Positions 50,760 through 59,224 of a stretch of 64,000 nt of DNA are shown here, piece after piece. Positions within the stretch are counted from its first letter, which is position 1, and each line of letters starts with the position of its first letter. The notes beneath the pieces are model-generated. The model was not told where the DNA came from. It worked only from the letters and a program-made list of their open reading frames with translations, and ran no database searches. The DNA is from an uncultured Endomicrobiia bacterium (lineage in GTDB: Bacteria > Elusimicrobiota > Endomicrobiia > Endomicrobiales > Endomicrobiaceae), in NCBI GenBank assembly GCA_938040055.1, contig CALHWY010000013.1, positions 62,001 through 126,000 of the forward strand. Reading direction: 5' to 3'. Position numbers and translations under genes: made by a program.

Positions 50760-51147
50760 TTTTTTATTGATGATAACATAAGAATTAAGCAGAATTAAAA
50801 GTAATTAAAAAGAATACGATAAGACTAAATTTTGTGATTGAAATTAAGGCTGTCAACGCTGTTTTTGAGAGATGTGTATATATATCATTGTTGTTTCTAT
50901 TTTGCTGTGGACCGGCAGTTGGCTTACGGTGTAAAGGCTTATTTCATTGATTACAAGGTGGCTGGCGAATGTGTGCCGTAGTGTGTGGAAGCCGGCGTTT
51001 TTAATGCCGGCTTGCTTAAATATTTTTGCTATAGCGGTAAATATTGTATTGGCAGGTTTTCAAGAAGGCATTATATAATCTTTGTTTTTGGCATTTTCCG
51101 GTTTCAGACATAACTGCCGGCTGCGCTCTGCGGTTATGAATAAACAA
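50760..51147. other. Recombinase-relic region downstream of tRNA-Pro
   Basis: Stretch without intact genes. It contains the C-terminal relic of a tyrosine recombinase on the minus strand (50853-51059, detailed separately) and otherwise AT-rich sequence next to the tRNA. I could not find a clear direct repeat of the tRNA 3' end by eye, so attachment sites remain undefined. Confidence 0.5.
50853..51059 (-). pseudogene. C-terminal relic of a tyrosine recombinase/integrase
   Basis: Open frame of 68 codons with no start. It contains box II of the integrase family: HTLRHTFASHL (His-x-x-Arg), then LYTVSQLPVHSKIETTMIYIHIS, here broken as SQLPVHS + KIETTMIY, where the usual LGHS has become PVHS and the catalytic Tyr is the Y of MIYIH. 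Upstream the same frame continues as KNKDYIMPS after a TGA stop, resembling the beta-sheet segment that precedes the catalytic core, so at least one nonsense mutation is present and the N-terminal two thirds are missing. It points toward tRNA-Pro about 140 bases away, as integrases of tRNA-inserted elements often do. Confidence 0.75.
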
Positions 51148-51149
51148 TA

Positions 51150-51183
51150 AAAAAACTCCAGCCGCTTATGCCGGAGTTTTTCA
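51150..51183 (-). terminator. Terminator of the LolA-like gene
   Basis: AAAAACTCC ... GGAGTTTTT hairpin; on the minus strand GGAG is followed by seven T. About 50 bases past the stop of the LolA-like gene; probably bidirectional. Confidence 0.75.
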
Positions 51184-51232
51184 AAAAACAATGTCTTTAA
51201 AAGCCTTGAGACGCAGAAAAATATGAATTGTT

Positions 51233-52015
51233 TTAAAACAGGGACTCTATCATATTTTTTATATCTCCTATCGCCGGGATGTCCGGAAGCTTGGAAACAT
51301 TTTTAGGAATAAAAATGTCTTTGTTTATTGAAGGATTAAACTGTATGGATGAAATTTTAATCTTCGAATCTATCACTTTTTTGTCGCCGGTATTTTGGCG
51401 CAGCAGTATGGAAATGCTGAAAGGCGCCGTATATTTGTCGACTTTTCTGTAGTCCGACATTTCGGTAACTATAAGCATTTCTTCGGATGACATAATGTTT
51501 TTGACTACATTGTATGTTTTCTTTTCAATATAAACTTTTCTGTCATATCCTCCGGCATTGTCTTCTATTACATAACAATCCTTTCCGTCAACTTTTTCCG
51601 TCTTGTCTTTCAGCCGCGCAAAGCCGGTAAAAGGATCTATATTTTTCAGGTTTGAAGTTATCTGTCCGGAAAGAGAAGTGTCCAAAGAAAAAAAACTTTT
51701 TCCTGCATCATAACTTATATATGTGTTTAAAGCATTGAAAATGGTAATTATTTTCATTTCCTGCCCCGAGTCGTTTGTAGTAAGGGTATCTTCCCTGTAA
51801 ACGTCATCCGCAAAATATGTTCTGCTTTTTACCGTCATTGCTTTGGGCAGCTGCGACGAAGAAATTTCTTTGTCGATTATAATGCTTTTATATTTGCCGA
51901 TATAGCTGTTGGCGGTAACTTTTGCATAAATGGAATCGGGCGTTTCCGCTTTTTGGGCCAAAGCGAAAGAGACGGATAGCAAGACTGTAAATGCGGCAAA
52001 AAGAATTTTTTTCAT
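51233..52015 (-). CDS. LolA/MucB-like outer-membrane lipoprotein-sorting protein
   Basis: 260 residues with a signal peptide (about 1-20, ending ALAQ). The body is an incomplete beta-barrel pattern of the LolA/RseB type: VKSRTYFADDVYREDTL, SYDAGKSFFSLD, VDGKDCYVIED, RKVYIEKKTYNVVK and a C-terminal strand set. LolA-like proteins carry lipoproteins across the periplasm or bind lipid tails; this long form without LolB nearby may have another ligand. It has its own promoter and terminator and lies at the end of the carbohydrate locus. Confidence 0.75.
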   Translation of the reverse strand: MKKILFAAFTVLLSVSFALAQKAETPDSIYAKVTANSYIGKYKSIIIDKEISSSQLPKAMTVKSRTYFADDVYREDTLTTNDSGQEMKIITIFNALNTYISYDAGKSFFSLDTSLSGQITSNLKNIDPFTGFARLKDKTEKVDGKDCYVIEDNAGGYDRKVYIEKKTYNVVKNIMSSEEMLIVTEMSDYRKVDKYTAPFSISILLRQNTGDKKVIDSKIKISSIQFNPSINKDIFIPKNVSKLPDIPAIGDIKNMIESLF

Positions 52016-52047
52016 AAAAATCTCCGTTAAAATTTATTGTTTCGTAA

Positions 52048-52076
52048 AATATACATAAAATATTCCGTTTTGTCAG
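52048..52076 (-). promoter_or_regulatory. Promoter of the LolA-like gene
   Basis: Minus strand: -35 CTGACA (52076-52071), 17-base spacer, -10 TATATT (52053-52048). Leader of about 26 bases containing GGAG before the ATG. Confidence 0.55.
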
Positions 52077-52121
52077 TTATTTTAAATGCAAAAACTCTGA
52101 CATATATTGAAAAACGGCAAT

Positions 52122-52158
52122 AAAAAAAAGGGCAGAGTTTTTCAACTCTGCCCTTTTT
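52122..52158 (-). terminator. Strong terminator of the carbohydrate-binding-like gene
   Basis: Fourteen- to fifteen-pair perfect hairpin (AAAAGGGCAGAGTT with AACTCTGCCCTTTT, four-base loop) flanked by A and T runs. It sits 14 bases past the stop of the carbohydrate-binding-like gene and separates that operon from the LolA-like gene. Confidence 0.9.
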
Positions 52159-52171
52159 AAAGCAAATTTAA

Positions 52172-52774
52172 TTATTCATAAATGATGTCGTCAAGATAAA
52201 GCACAAAGCCGTTGGGATTGTCGTCTTTCGACGCAGCCCAGCAGAACCCGCCGATAATATGGCTGAGATCTTTGTCCTTAAGATCTATGGTAAACTTCTG
52301 CCATTCTTTCGTAAGCTCTACAGGCCCGACGGACTGTGAATCCGAATCGGGAAACTCTCCGGTAATCCCGCCCGCTTTGAATTCAGCTATCTTCTCTCCG
52401 CCTACCGCTCCGCGCGCCCAGAAAGTAAGCTTTTTGGCGCCGGTAAGATCATAGCCGCCTTTCTTTTCTCCCCAGTTGTTGGCAGGCTGCTGCCAGTATA
52501 TGCCCGCCCAGCCGGCTCCCTGCGTCATTTTTGCGCTGTAAGTGATCTTTATGCACGTATTCCCGCTTCTGGGCGATTCCGTATTGGCGAGATTGATTTT
52601 AAGGTCGCCGTAATCGCCCATCCAGCCCGAAGGCGCATAATGGTTTTCCTTGGAATTGTTTTCAACATAAACCGCAAAAGGTTTAAAAACCGAACCTGCT
52701 TTTTGCGCATAAACCGCCGCCGAAAACGATGCCGCAACCGCCGCCGCAACTAAGAAACCGAATACTTTTTTCAT
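52172..52774 (-). CDS. Secreted jelly-roll (carbohydrate-binding-like) protein
   Basis: 200 residues. Signal peptide about 1-23 (AAVYAQ). The mature protein has the beta-sandwich pattern of CBM/CIA30-like domains: GNTCIKITYSA, AGIYWQQPANNWG, YDLTGAKKLTFWARG, EWQKFTIDL, and the closing strand FVLYLDDIIYE. Aromatic residues (Trp in SGWMGDYG, WAGIYW) could stack on sugars. No catalytic motif. A perfect AGGAGG lies before the ATG, 14 bases downstream of the OmpA-tailed gene, so the two are co-expressed. Probably binds the same polysaccharide as the glycosidases. Confidence 0.75.
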   Translation of the reverse strand: MKKVFGFLVAAAVAASFSAAVYAQKAGSVFKPFAVYVENNSKENHYAPSGWMGDYGDLKINLANTESPRSGNTCIKITYSAKMTQGAGWAGIYWQQPANNWGEKKGGYDLTGAKKLTFWARGAVGGEKIAEFKAGGITGEFPDSDSQSVGPVELTKEWQKFTIDLKDKDLSHIIGGFCWAASKDDNPNGFVLYLDDIIYE

Positions 52775-52788
52775 ACCGCCTCCTGTTT

Positions 52789-55650
52789 TTATTGTACAAT
52801 CCGCGTACTTTCGTCCGATAAATTAATATCCGAACCGTCATCCTTAAGTATGATAATCTCGACTCTTCTGTTCTGCTCTCTTCCCGCCGCGGTTTTATTT
52901 GAAGCGACAGGCTTAAGCTTTCCATATCCCGCCATTTTGATTCTGCCGGCTTCAACACCTTCTTTTACCAAATAATTTCTTACCGATTTGGCGCGGTTTT
53001 CGGAAAGTCTCTGGTTATAGGAGACCGAGCCCTTCCAGTCGGTATGGCCTTCAACCGAAATATTGTTATTCGGGTACATATTAAGAAGCTCGGCGACTTC
53101 TTTTAAGGTTTTCATAGCGCCCTTTTTCAAATTGAATTTATCAAAATCAAACAATACTTTGGCGCCCAATGTTATTACCAGGCCTCTTTCGGTTTCCACT
53201 ATTTCAGTGTCTTCTATTTTCGGCGTTGAGGCGATTGTTATCCTTACAGGCTCGGTTTCCGAGCGGTTGCCGTAATTATCAAAGGCTTCAAGATGCGCAT
53301 AATAATGCCCGTCGGCAAGATCCTGTCCCGTCGTTTCTTTTTTGCCGTTCCATTCCAGTTCATAAGGCGGTTCTCTGGTGCCGGAATACTCTTTCACTGT
53401 CTGACCGGAAGAATCTTTTATGTATACTTTCCAGCTGTCGATTCCGGAATAATCCGAAACCCAGGGTTCTATTACCGCTTTTTGATTATTTTCGGGATAT
53501 ATCGTATCAGGTTTCGCTTTCAAAGCCGCCTGAGGCGGAGTTTTATCGTACTCGACCACAAAAGGGGCCTCGGCTTCTCTGGTGCCGAATTTGAATGCCG
53601 CATCAAATAATACTTTAAAAAACACTCTTATTTCATCAAAATATCCTGTTTCATTTCTGGAAATCTTGCCGGCTATTGAATCCAGCGCTTTCTGATCGGT
53701 TTTTCTCGCCCCCACATATTCAGCGCCGACATTAAACCATTCGCCTATATTTCTGTCTATGTGGGCAAGATAAAGTTCTTCAAATTTAGAACCGAAATTT
53801 CTGTGCCAGTCTTCGGGTCCCCAGTAATTTTTCAGATAAGCGGCTTTAAAATAATAGGGCTTTCTTTCAACCGCCAGGCTTGTTTTAAAATATCCTATCA
53901 TAGGGGTAATAAAGCCTTCTCTTCCGGACAGTCCTTTCGCGTCGGGATAAGGATAACTCAGAGTCGCAAGATCTTCCCCGACTTCAAAATCATATAAAAT
54001 CTTCACTTTGTCTTTTATAAACTGCGTAAGGAAATACAAAGAACCTATATATCTGTCGGGAGCGTTCGTGCCGTTGGCATATGCGTCTTCCCATACGGTG
54101 GAGCCGTCATATTCCCAGTATGTCTGCCTGTCGACGCTGCCGAAATATTTTTCAAGATTAACCTTCGCCGCAAAAGAAAAAGGAGCGTCCTCTTCGGGAT
54201 TGAGATTATACGCCAAAGGGACATTGGGTTCGAACCTATAGAACCAGGTTGACGGAGTCGGATCATAAGTGAAAACAAAAGAAAAAGCGCTTGTTTCCCT
54301 GTTGTCAAAACCCGACACGGGATTACGCCACCATACCCAGAAAGGACTTTCCTGTCCGCGGCCGGTAAATATCGCGGAACCGCTCCCGCCGGAAGAATAA
54401 ACAAGAGGCATGGCTTTAAGCAAAGGCGTCTGATAATAATAGCTTCCGTATGCGTTGAAATATTTTGAGAGTTTCTTTTCGAGGGATAAATCGGCTTTAT
54501 GTCTGTTGCCGGCGACAAGTCCCCTGTATTCGTATCCGAGTTTTATTAAATCGAGCCCGAGTTTTTTAGCAACGGCAAGCTTTACGGATCCGCCCAAAGC
54601 GTCCAAATCATTAGTAGTGCTTTCGTAAAGCTCATATTTAGTGCCGTTTAAACCTTTGCCGGCCCCTACGTTTTTGACGTATTTATAGTCCCATCCCAGC
54701 CTGAAAGGTCTGTATATCGCTCCGATCTGAAGGGTATTTCTTCCGATATTAAAACCCGTGCTGAGTTCAAAAGTGCGCATTCTTTCTTTTGAGTCTCCCA
54801 GATTCTTTGAAGACTCGAAAAGATTGTTCCATTCAGACGTTTTCGGATTTCCGAAAGGGATTTGGTGGTCGGCATAATAAAAGTTGAGTTTGCTTCCGAA
54901 AATATTTGTATACTTTATATAAACGCCCTGTTTATAGTCCTGAAGGGCCTCTTCTCCGTATATCGCCGAAAAATCCCCCCAAACGCCTCTGGATTTCAGT
55001 TCCCAGTAATCAGCGGTATGATGCCCGGAATAGCGCAGATAATTGTCGGGATTGTCCATGACCGGAAACAAATCAAAAAGATCCCCTTCATAATGCCAGT
55101 CCATATGCCCGTAATTTTTATGGTATGTCAAACTCGCCCAGTCATTTTTAATCCCGATTTTCGCATTATGCCATTCCATCCGGGGAGCTTTTATTCCCCA
55201 GTTATCCATTCTGTGCTCCTGATTGACCGCAATCCAGTATTTGTCGGCATAATCCCCTATCATTCCGAATCCCAACTCCGCGAAAAACCAGTCGGCAGGC
55301 TTCATGCCCACGTTAAAAAGAAAAGTCTGCCCGTAAGTATCCTGCCATTTGTTGTCGATTTTTAAAGGAAGACCCGTAAGCGGGTCGACGGGTTTATAGT
55401 TATGATATTTATTGAGCCCGAGAAGATCTTTTCTCGTATACCAGAAATCTCCGAGCTTATGAAATACAAAATCAAAAATAAACTCGCCTTTGAAAGCGAT
55501 CGTTCCGGTGTCAAGACCGTCGGAATCTATTCTGTTATATTGTACGTAAGGCGGAAATACGTCTGAACCTGCGGCATGTGCGTCGGGTGTGAAAAGAATA
55601 TTTATAAAAAACGAAAAGGCTAAAGCTGTAAGAATCGAATAAAATTTCAT
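52789..55650 (-). CDS. Large outer-membrane beta-barrel protein with Ig-like and OmpA C-terminal domains
   Basis: 953 residues. Signal peptide about 1-27 (ending AHAA). Residues about 30-680 are aromatic-rich with alternating strands (WYRFEPN, YKTSLAVERKPYYFKAAY, LGYEYRG), as in outer-membrane porin-like barrels. Residues about 690-800 form an Ig/FlgD-like domain (LADGHYYAHLEAFDNYGN), and the last 130 an OmpA peptidoglycan-binding domain (VEGHTD, NQRLSENRAKSVRNYL, GYGKLKPVASN, NRRVEI). ATG 55650 is chosen over 55683 because AGGA stands ten bases before it and the signal peptide begins there. May be the outer-membrane channel or anchor of the glycosidase locus. Confidence 0.85.
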   Translation of the reverse strand: MKFYSILTALAFSFFINILFTPDAHAAGSDVFPPYVQYNRIDSDGLDTGTIAFKGEFIFDFVFHKLGDFWYTRKDLLGLNKYHNYKPVDPLTGLPLKIDNKWQDTYGQTFLFNVGMKPADWFFAELGFGMIGDYADKYWIAVNQEHRMDNWGIKAPRMEWHNAKIGIKNDWASLTYHKNYGHMDWHYEGDLFDLFPVMDNPDNYLRYSGHHTADYWELKSRGVWGDFSAIYGEEALQDYKQGVYIKYTNIFGSKLNFYYADHQIPFGNPKTSEWNNLFESSKNLGDSKERMRTFELSTGFNIGRNTLQIGAIYRPFRLGWDYKYVKNVGAGKGLNGTKYELYESTTNDLDALGGSVKLAVAKKLGLDLIKLGYEYRGLVAGNRHKADLSLEKKLSKYFNAYGSYYYQTPLLKAMPLVYSSGGSGSAIFTGRGQESPFWVWWRNPVSGFDNRETSAFSFVFTYDPTPSTWFYRFEPNVPLAYNLNPEEDAPFSFAAKVNLEKYFGSVDRQTYWEYDGSTVWEDAYANGTNAPDRYIGSLYFLTQFIKDKVKILYDFEVGEDLATLSYPYPDAKGLSGREGFITPMIGYFKTSLAVERKPYYFKAAYLKNYWGPEDWHRNFGSKFEELYLAHIDRNIGEWFNVGAEYVGARKTDQKALDSIAGKISRNETGYFDEIRVFFKVLFDAAFKFGTREAEAPFVVEYDKTPPQAALKAKPDTIYPENNQKAVIEPWVSDYSGIDSWKVYIKDSSGQTVKEYSGTREPPYELEWNGKKETTGQDLADGHYYAHLEAFDNYGNRSETEPVRITIASTPKIEDTEIVETERGLVITLGAKVLFDFDKFNLKKGAMKTLKEVAELLNMYPNNNISVEGHTDWKGSVSYNQRLSENRAKSVRNYLVKEGVEAGRIKMAGYGKLKPVASNKTAAGREQNRRVEIIILKDDGSDINLSDESTRIVQ

Positions 55651-55692
55651 TAATAGCAATTCCTGTTTTAGACTTATTTTCATTTTAGATTG

Positions 55693-55721
55693 ATTTTACA
55701 TTAAAAATAAATATATGTCAA
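55693..55721 (-). promoter_or_regulatory. Promoter of the OmpA-tailed gene
   Basis: Minus strand: perfect -35 TTGACA (55721-55716), 17-base spacer, -10 TAAAAT (55698-55693). Lies just after the stop of the upstream glycosidase, so the outer-membrane and carbohydrate-binding genes can be expressed apart from the glycosidases. Confidence 0.7.
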
Positions 55722-55735
55722 CAGCGCAAAAGACC

Positions 55736-56992
55736 TCACTCCGTAATGTCATTAAGCCACAGTTTTTCCTGATACGTATAATAAACTTGTTTCAAATTTC
55801 TTTTAAAAGGGCTTTGTTTTCCGTCTCCCTGCGAACATATCCCGAGATATTCATCGTTAAAAAGCCCGTCATTGGCCGGGCCTTTCCAGGCGCCGAGCAA
55901 AGTGTCGTGAACTTTTGAAGAGCCTATAAGCCACCATTTGTCAAGCCAGCAGTATACAATTCCTCCCAGAGCGTTTCCTTTTCCTTTCCCCCAAAAACTG
56001 TTTTGCTCTATGTCCTGCCATGCAGCCGTATGATATTGCGACTGGTAAAGTTCGTCTTCGGATTCTCTTTTGGAATGATAAGAATCGCAGCCGAATTCGG
56101 TGATAAGCACCGGCCTGTCAAATTCCGTGCTGACTTTATTCCATAAAACCCCGAAGCCGTAAGGACCGGTATACTGGTTAAAGCCCAAAACATCTATCTC
56201 GGGAGCGAATTTTTTATAATAATTGAGCAGTCTTGTCGTAGCATTGCATACGCCCACGGGATGATTCGGATCCATCTGTTTTATCATTAAACATATTTCG
56301 TTTAAAAACTCCGCATACTCTTGCGGATATTTCCAGGCATTCGTATTGGTTTTAGTTGAATTCGCTTCATTGCCCGGCACATCGTTTTCATTGCCCAGCA
56401 TCCACATCAGAAGATAAGGTTCGTCTTTGTGCTCTCCGACCATTTTTCTTATGCTCGATTTCATTTTTATTTTCTGAAGTTCGTTCGTATAATCGGTGCC
56501 TTCCTGCCAGTCCGCCCCGCTTCCTTTTGTGTAGGCCCCGAAAAAATTTCCCATTATGACTCTTATCCCGTAAGTGCGGTAAAGATCCCTCAGCAGTTCT
56601 TTGTTGACATTTTCGGAATGGTATATCCTTATAGTATTGCAGCCCATGGCTTTCAAAAGAGCGAAGTCGCCTACGGGATCTTCATCTATGTTCTGGAAAT
56701 TATCCCCGTCCAGATCGCACCAGCAATCATAAGGGCCGTCTATTTTGCCGTTATTATCATTATCTTCCCACATCCAGTCATTTGAATCGGGATATTTTCC
56801 GACGGTATCCGCGGAGTACTCTATGCCTTTGACAAAATAAGGTTTTCCGTTTACAAGAAGTTTCCATCCGTGCTGTTCGCGCACGATTTCAACTTTATTG
56901 TCAGCCGCTTGCGCATACGCGAAACCGACGAAAACCGCGCACAAAAGCGGGCACAAAAACGATATTTCCAGCAACCGTATCATTTTCTTCAT
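55736..56992 (-). CDS. Secreted TIM-barrel glycosidase, short paralogue (GH2/GH5-like)
   Basis: 418 residues. Signal peptide about 1-28 (AYAQ). It starts directly with the strand WKLLVNGKPYFVKGIEYS, then a loop with two calcium-type D-rich segments (DNDNNGKIDG at 77-86 and DLDGDNFQNIDED near 93-105), and a clan-A barrel: GDFALLKAMGCNTIRIYH, acid/base Glu202 in MLGNEND, nucleophile Glu299 in LITEFGCD. The end (CSQGDGKQSPFKRNLKQVYYTY) matches its three larger neighbours. It lacks their roughly 260-residue N-terminal module. Substrate unknown. It begins three bases after the preceding glycosidase gene, so both are co-translated. Confidence 0.88.
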   Translation of the reverse strand: MKKMIRLLEISFLCPLLCAVFVGFAYAQAADNKVEIVREQHGWKLLVNGKPYFVKGIEYSADTVGKYPDSNDWMWEDNDNNGKIDGPYDCWCDLDGDNFQNIDEDPVGDFALLKAMGCNTIRIYHSENVNKELLRDLYRTYGIRVIMGNFFGAYTKGSGADWQEGTDYTNELQKIKMKSSIRKMVGEHKDEPYLLMWMLGNENDVPGNEANSTKTNTNAWKYPQEYAEFLNEICLMIKQMDPNHPVGVCNATTRLLNYYKKFAPEIDVLGFNQYTGPYGFGVLWNKVSTEFDRPVLITEFGCDSYHSKRESEDELYQSQYHTAAWQDIEQNSFWGKGKGNALGGIVYCWLDKWWLIGSSKVHDTLLGAWKGPANDGLFNDEYLGICSQGDGKQSPFKRNLKQVYYTYQEKLWLNDITE

Positions 56993-56994
56993 TT

Positions 56995-59034
56995 TTATTT
57001 ATATTTTTTCCACAAATCTTTATACATAAAATAAGACTGCCTGAGCTGTCTTTTAAACGGAGTGTCTTTTCCGTCTCCCTGCGAACACAATCCGAACCAT
57101 TCTTCATAAGCTCCGCCGTCCAGAAAAGGCCCCTTCCACTGCGTAATTACATCATGCGCCGCGGGATCGAATTCCGGAGGAGGTCCGGCTTTCCACCACT
57201 CGTCGACCCATTCAAAAACCACTCCGCCCAAAGCATTGCCCGTTCCGCCTACCGCTCCGGCCGCATTGTCTTCAAGATCGCTCCAGTTCCATTTGTGATA
57301 GTTCGCCTGCGCGGCTTCGGCTTTCGCCGTTTCCCATCCTTTCGCATAAGCGGGACAGCCGAACTCGGTAACAAGAACCGGCTTTTCATATTCTCTCATT
57401 ACGTCAGCCCACAAAGGGCCGAAACCCTGCTCTCCCCTGTAGGCATTGGCGCCGTAAATATCCAGATCGGGAGCGTTCAGGGCGCATTTATCCAGAAGAT
57501 AAGTGTCTCCGTTACATATCGCTACCGGCCTCTGGTGCGGATCTGTTTCTTTTATGAGTTTTACGCATTCGTTTACGAAACCATAGTATGCTTCGGGCTG
57601 TTTCTGGGCCTGATTGCTTGTTCCGGCAAATACTCCGACGGTTCCCACCGTTCCGTAATTATTCTCATTACCAAGCATCCACAATAAAACATAAGGCTCG
57701 TCTTTATATTCCTCAACCATTCTTCTGACGCTTTCAAGCATTCTTTTTTTCTGCTCGGGATCGGTATAATCCGTTCCGACAAACCAGTCGGCGCCGGAAT
57801 CAGCTCCGTACATGCCGATAAGATTTCCCACTATATACATAAATCCGTAATTGTCGTACCCGTCTTTAAGCAGTTGTTTGTTGAAATTGGGATAGTGGTA
57901 TAATCTTACGGTATTGACCCCCATTTCTTTCATCAAAGCGAAATCTCCTATGCCAGGCTTGCCTGAAGGCCGCGTTCCGCTTCTGTCGGCGTCAACCCAG
58001 GCTTCATAAGGGCCGTCAATAAGCCCGTTATTGTTTGAATCCGCGACGGACCATCCCATATCCGTATTGAGCGAACCGTTATCGGGAGACAGCCCGATAG
58101 GGCTGGGAGAATAGCATACGGCTCTTATAAGATAAGGTTTATCGTCCACTGTAAGCTGAAAATGATTGTTTTTATACTGGATAAGTTTAACTCTGCCTTT
58201 TCCCGTCACTTTTTTAATTCCCACTTTCGGCAAATCCGTATAATGTCTCTTAAAATCTTTGGCTTTCGCCTTTACGAGCTTTCCGGGATTGACATAAAAA
58301 ACATCATTGTTTTTGTCATTGTCATATCTATTTTTTATTATTATCCGTGCGCCTTCAAGCTTTATGCCGAATTCCGGATGTTTTTTTGTGAGATAATTTA
58401 TTTTGTCTATACAGACGGTTCCTACATACCACGGGGTTTTCCACTGCGTATAACCTATGGTTTTCGGGAAAAAAACAAGACAGGCGTAATACGCTTTTAT
58501 GGCATGTTTGTAATTGCCGGATTTTTCAAGGGCATGCGCCGTATAATAAAGCTTTATTCCCGGATCGTCTTTTTCGACCGCCCATTTATAGAAATCGGCC
58601 TGATAATCATTGCTGTTGACAAAAGCCCATTTATCGCCTTTTAGCTTGCCCTTTTTCGCATATGCTTCATATCCTTTCTCTTTGAATACGCTCTGTGTAT
58701 TGGGATAAATCCCGCTGCCCGAAGCCTCCCTGAGAGCCGCCGTTTCTTTCAGCGCATATTTGTAATTCGGCCCGCCGACATTACGGAATTCCCCGTACTT
58801 TTCATAATCTATCCATTGTTCAGTTCCCGGATTGTCTATTTTAAACGGCTTTATTTCTTCGTATTTCATTGTCCTGTTGTATTTTTCCGCCGCCGCTAAG
58901 ATTTTTTTTACTTCCTTGGAATTCGGCGGAGCGGGAGTTATAAACTTTTTTTCGGCTTCGCAAAAAGCCGTCTGCGCGCAAAGCGACAGGCACAAAAATG
59001 CTGTAAGCAGGGAAAAGCGGTTAAAAACTTTCAT
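56995..59034 (-). CDS. Secreted TIM-barrel glycosidase paralogue with N-terminal helical module
   Basis: 679 residues. Signal peptide about 1-25. Residues 30-280 form a module of unknown family with KYNRTMKYE, a WIDYEKYGEF motif, a TPR-like helix pair (LEKSGNYKHAIKAYYACLVFFP, written here as LEKSGNYKHAIKAYY then ACLVFFP) and a beta segment IKLEGARIIIKNRYDND. The catalytic part has the calcium-type loop DSNNNGLIDG, then GDFALMKEMGVNTVRLYHY, acid/base Glu457 in MLGNENNYG and nucleophile Glu557 in LVTEFGCPAY. ATG 59034 is preferred over the upstream TTG because AGGAG ends six bases before it. It follows tRNA-Val on the same strand. Confidence 0.88.
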   Translation of the reverse strand: MKVFNRFSLLTAFLCLSLCAQTAFCEAEKKFITPAPPNSKEVKKILAAAEKYNRTMKYEEIKPFKIDNPGTEQWIDYEKYGEFRNVGGPNYKYALKETAALREASGSGIYPNTQSVFKEKGYEAYAKKGKLKGDKWAFVNSNDYQADFYKWAVEKDDPGIKLYYTAHALEKSGNYKHAIKAYYACLVFFPKTIGYTQWKTPWYVGTVCIDKINYLTKKHPEFGIKLEGARIIIKNRYDNDKNNDVFYVNPGKLVKAKAKDFKRHYTDLPKVGIKKVTGKGRVKLIQYKNNHFQLTVDDKPYLIRAVCYSPSPIGLSPDNGSLNTDMGWSVADSNNNGLIDGPYEAWVDADRSGTRPSGKPGIGDFALMKEMGVNTVRLYHYPNFNKQLLKDGYDNYGFMYIVGNLIGMYGADSGADWFVGTDYTDPEQKKRMLESVRRMVEEYKDEPYVLLWMLGNENNYGTVGTVGVFAGTSNQAQKQPEAYYGFVNECVKLIKETDPHQRPVAICNGDTYLLDKCALNAPDLDIYGANAYRGEQGFGPLWADVMREYEKPVLVTEFGCPAYAKGWETAKAEAAQANYHKWNWSDLEDNAAGAVGGTGNALGGVVFEWVDEWWKAGPPPEFDPAAHDVITQWKGPFLDGGAYEEWFGLCSQGDGKDTPFKRQLRQSYFMYKDLWKKYK

Positions 59035-59040
59035 CGTCCA

Positions 59041-59045
59041 CTCCT
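59041..59045 (-). promoter_or_regulatory. Ribosome binding site deciding the glycosidase start
   Basis: AGGAG on the minus strand, six bases before ATG 59034. The competing in-frame TTG at 59055 lies upstream of it and has none. Confidence 0.7.
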
Positions 59046-59090
59046 GATTATTCAATTTTATTTTTATTTTTGTTATGAGAGCTTATTTTT

Positions 59091-59166
59091 TGGTGGGCAG
59101 TGAGGGACTTGAACCCCCGGCCTCTTCCTTGTAAGGGAAATGCTCTTCCAGCTGAGCTAACTGCCC
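59091..59166 (-). tRNA. tRNA-Val (anticodon TAC)
   Basis: Acceptor stem GGGCAGT with ACTGCCC, D arm GCTCAGCTGGAAGAGC, anticodon arm TTTCC-CTTACAA-GGAAG giving TAC, T arm with GGTTCAAGTCC, discriminator A, and an encoded CCA end (59093-59091), unlike the tRNA-Pro in this window. It lies between two glycosidase paralogues with its own promoter. Confidence 0.95.
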
Positions 59167-59191
59167 GTTGTACGAAGTGCGAAGTTTGCAT

Positions 59192-59220
59192 AACATATCA
59201 AAAATTTATGCGGCTGTCAA
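59192..59220 (-). promoter_or_regulatory. Promoter of tRNA-Val
   Basis: Minus strand: perfect -35 TTGACA (59220-59215), 17-base spacer, -10 TATGTT (59197-59192). Predicted start about 20 bases before the tRNA. No terminator was seen between the tRNA and the next glycosidase gene, so read-through is possible. Confidence 0.65.
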
Positions 59221-59224
59221 TGTT

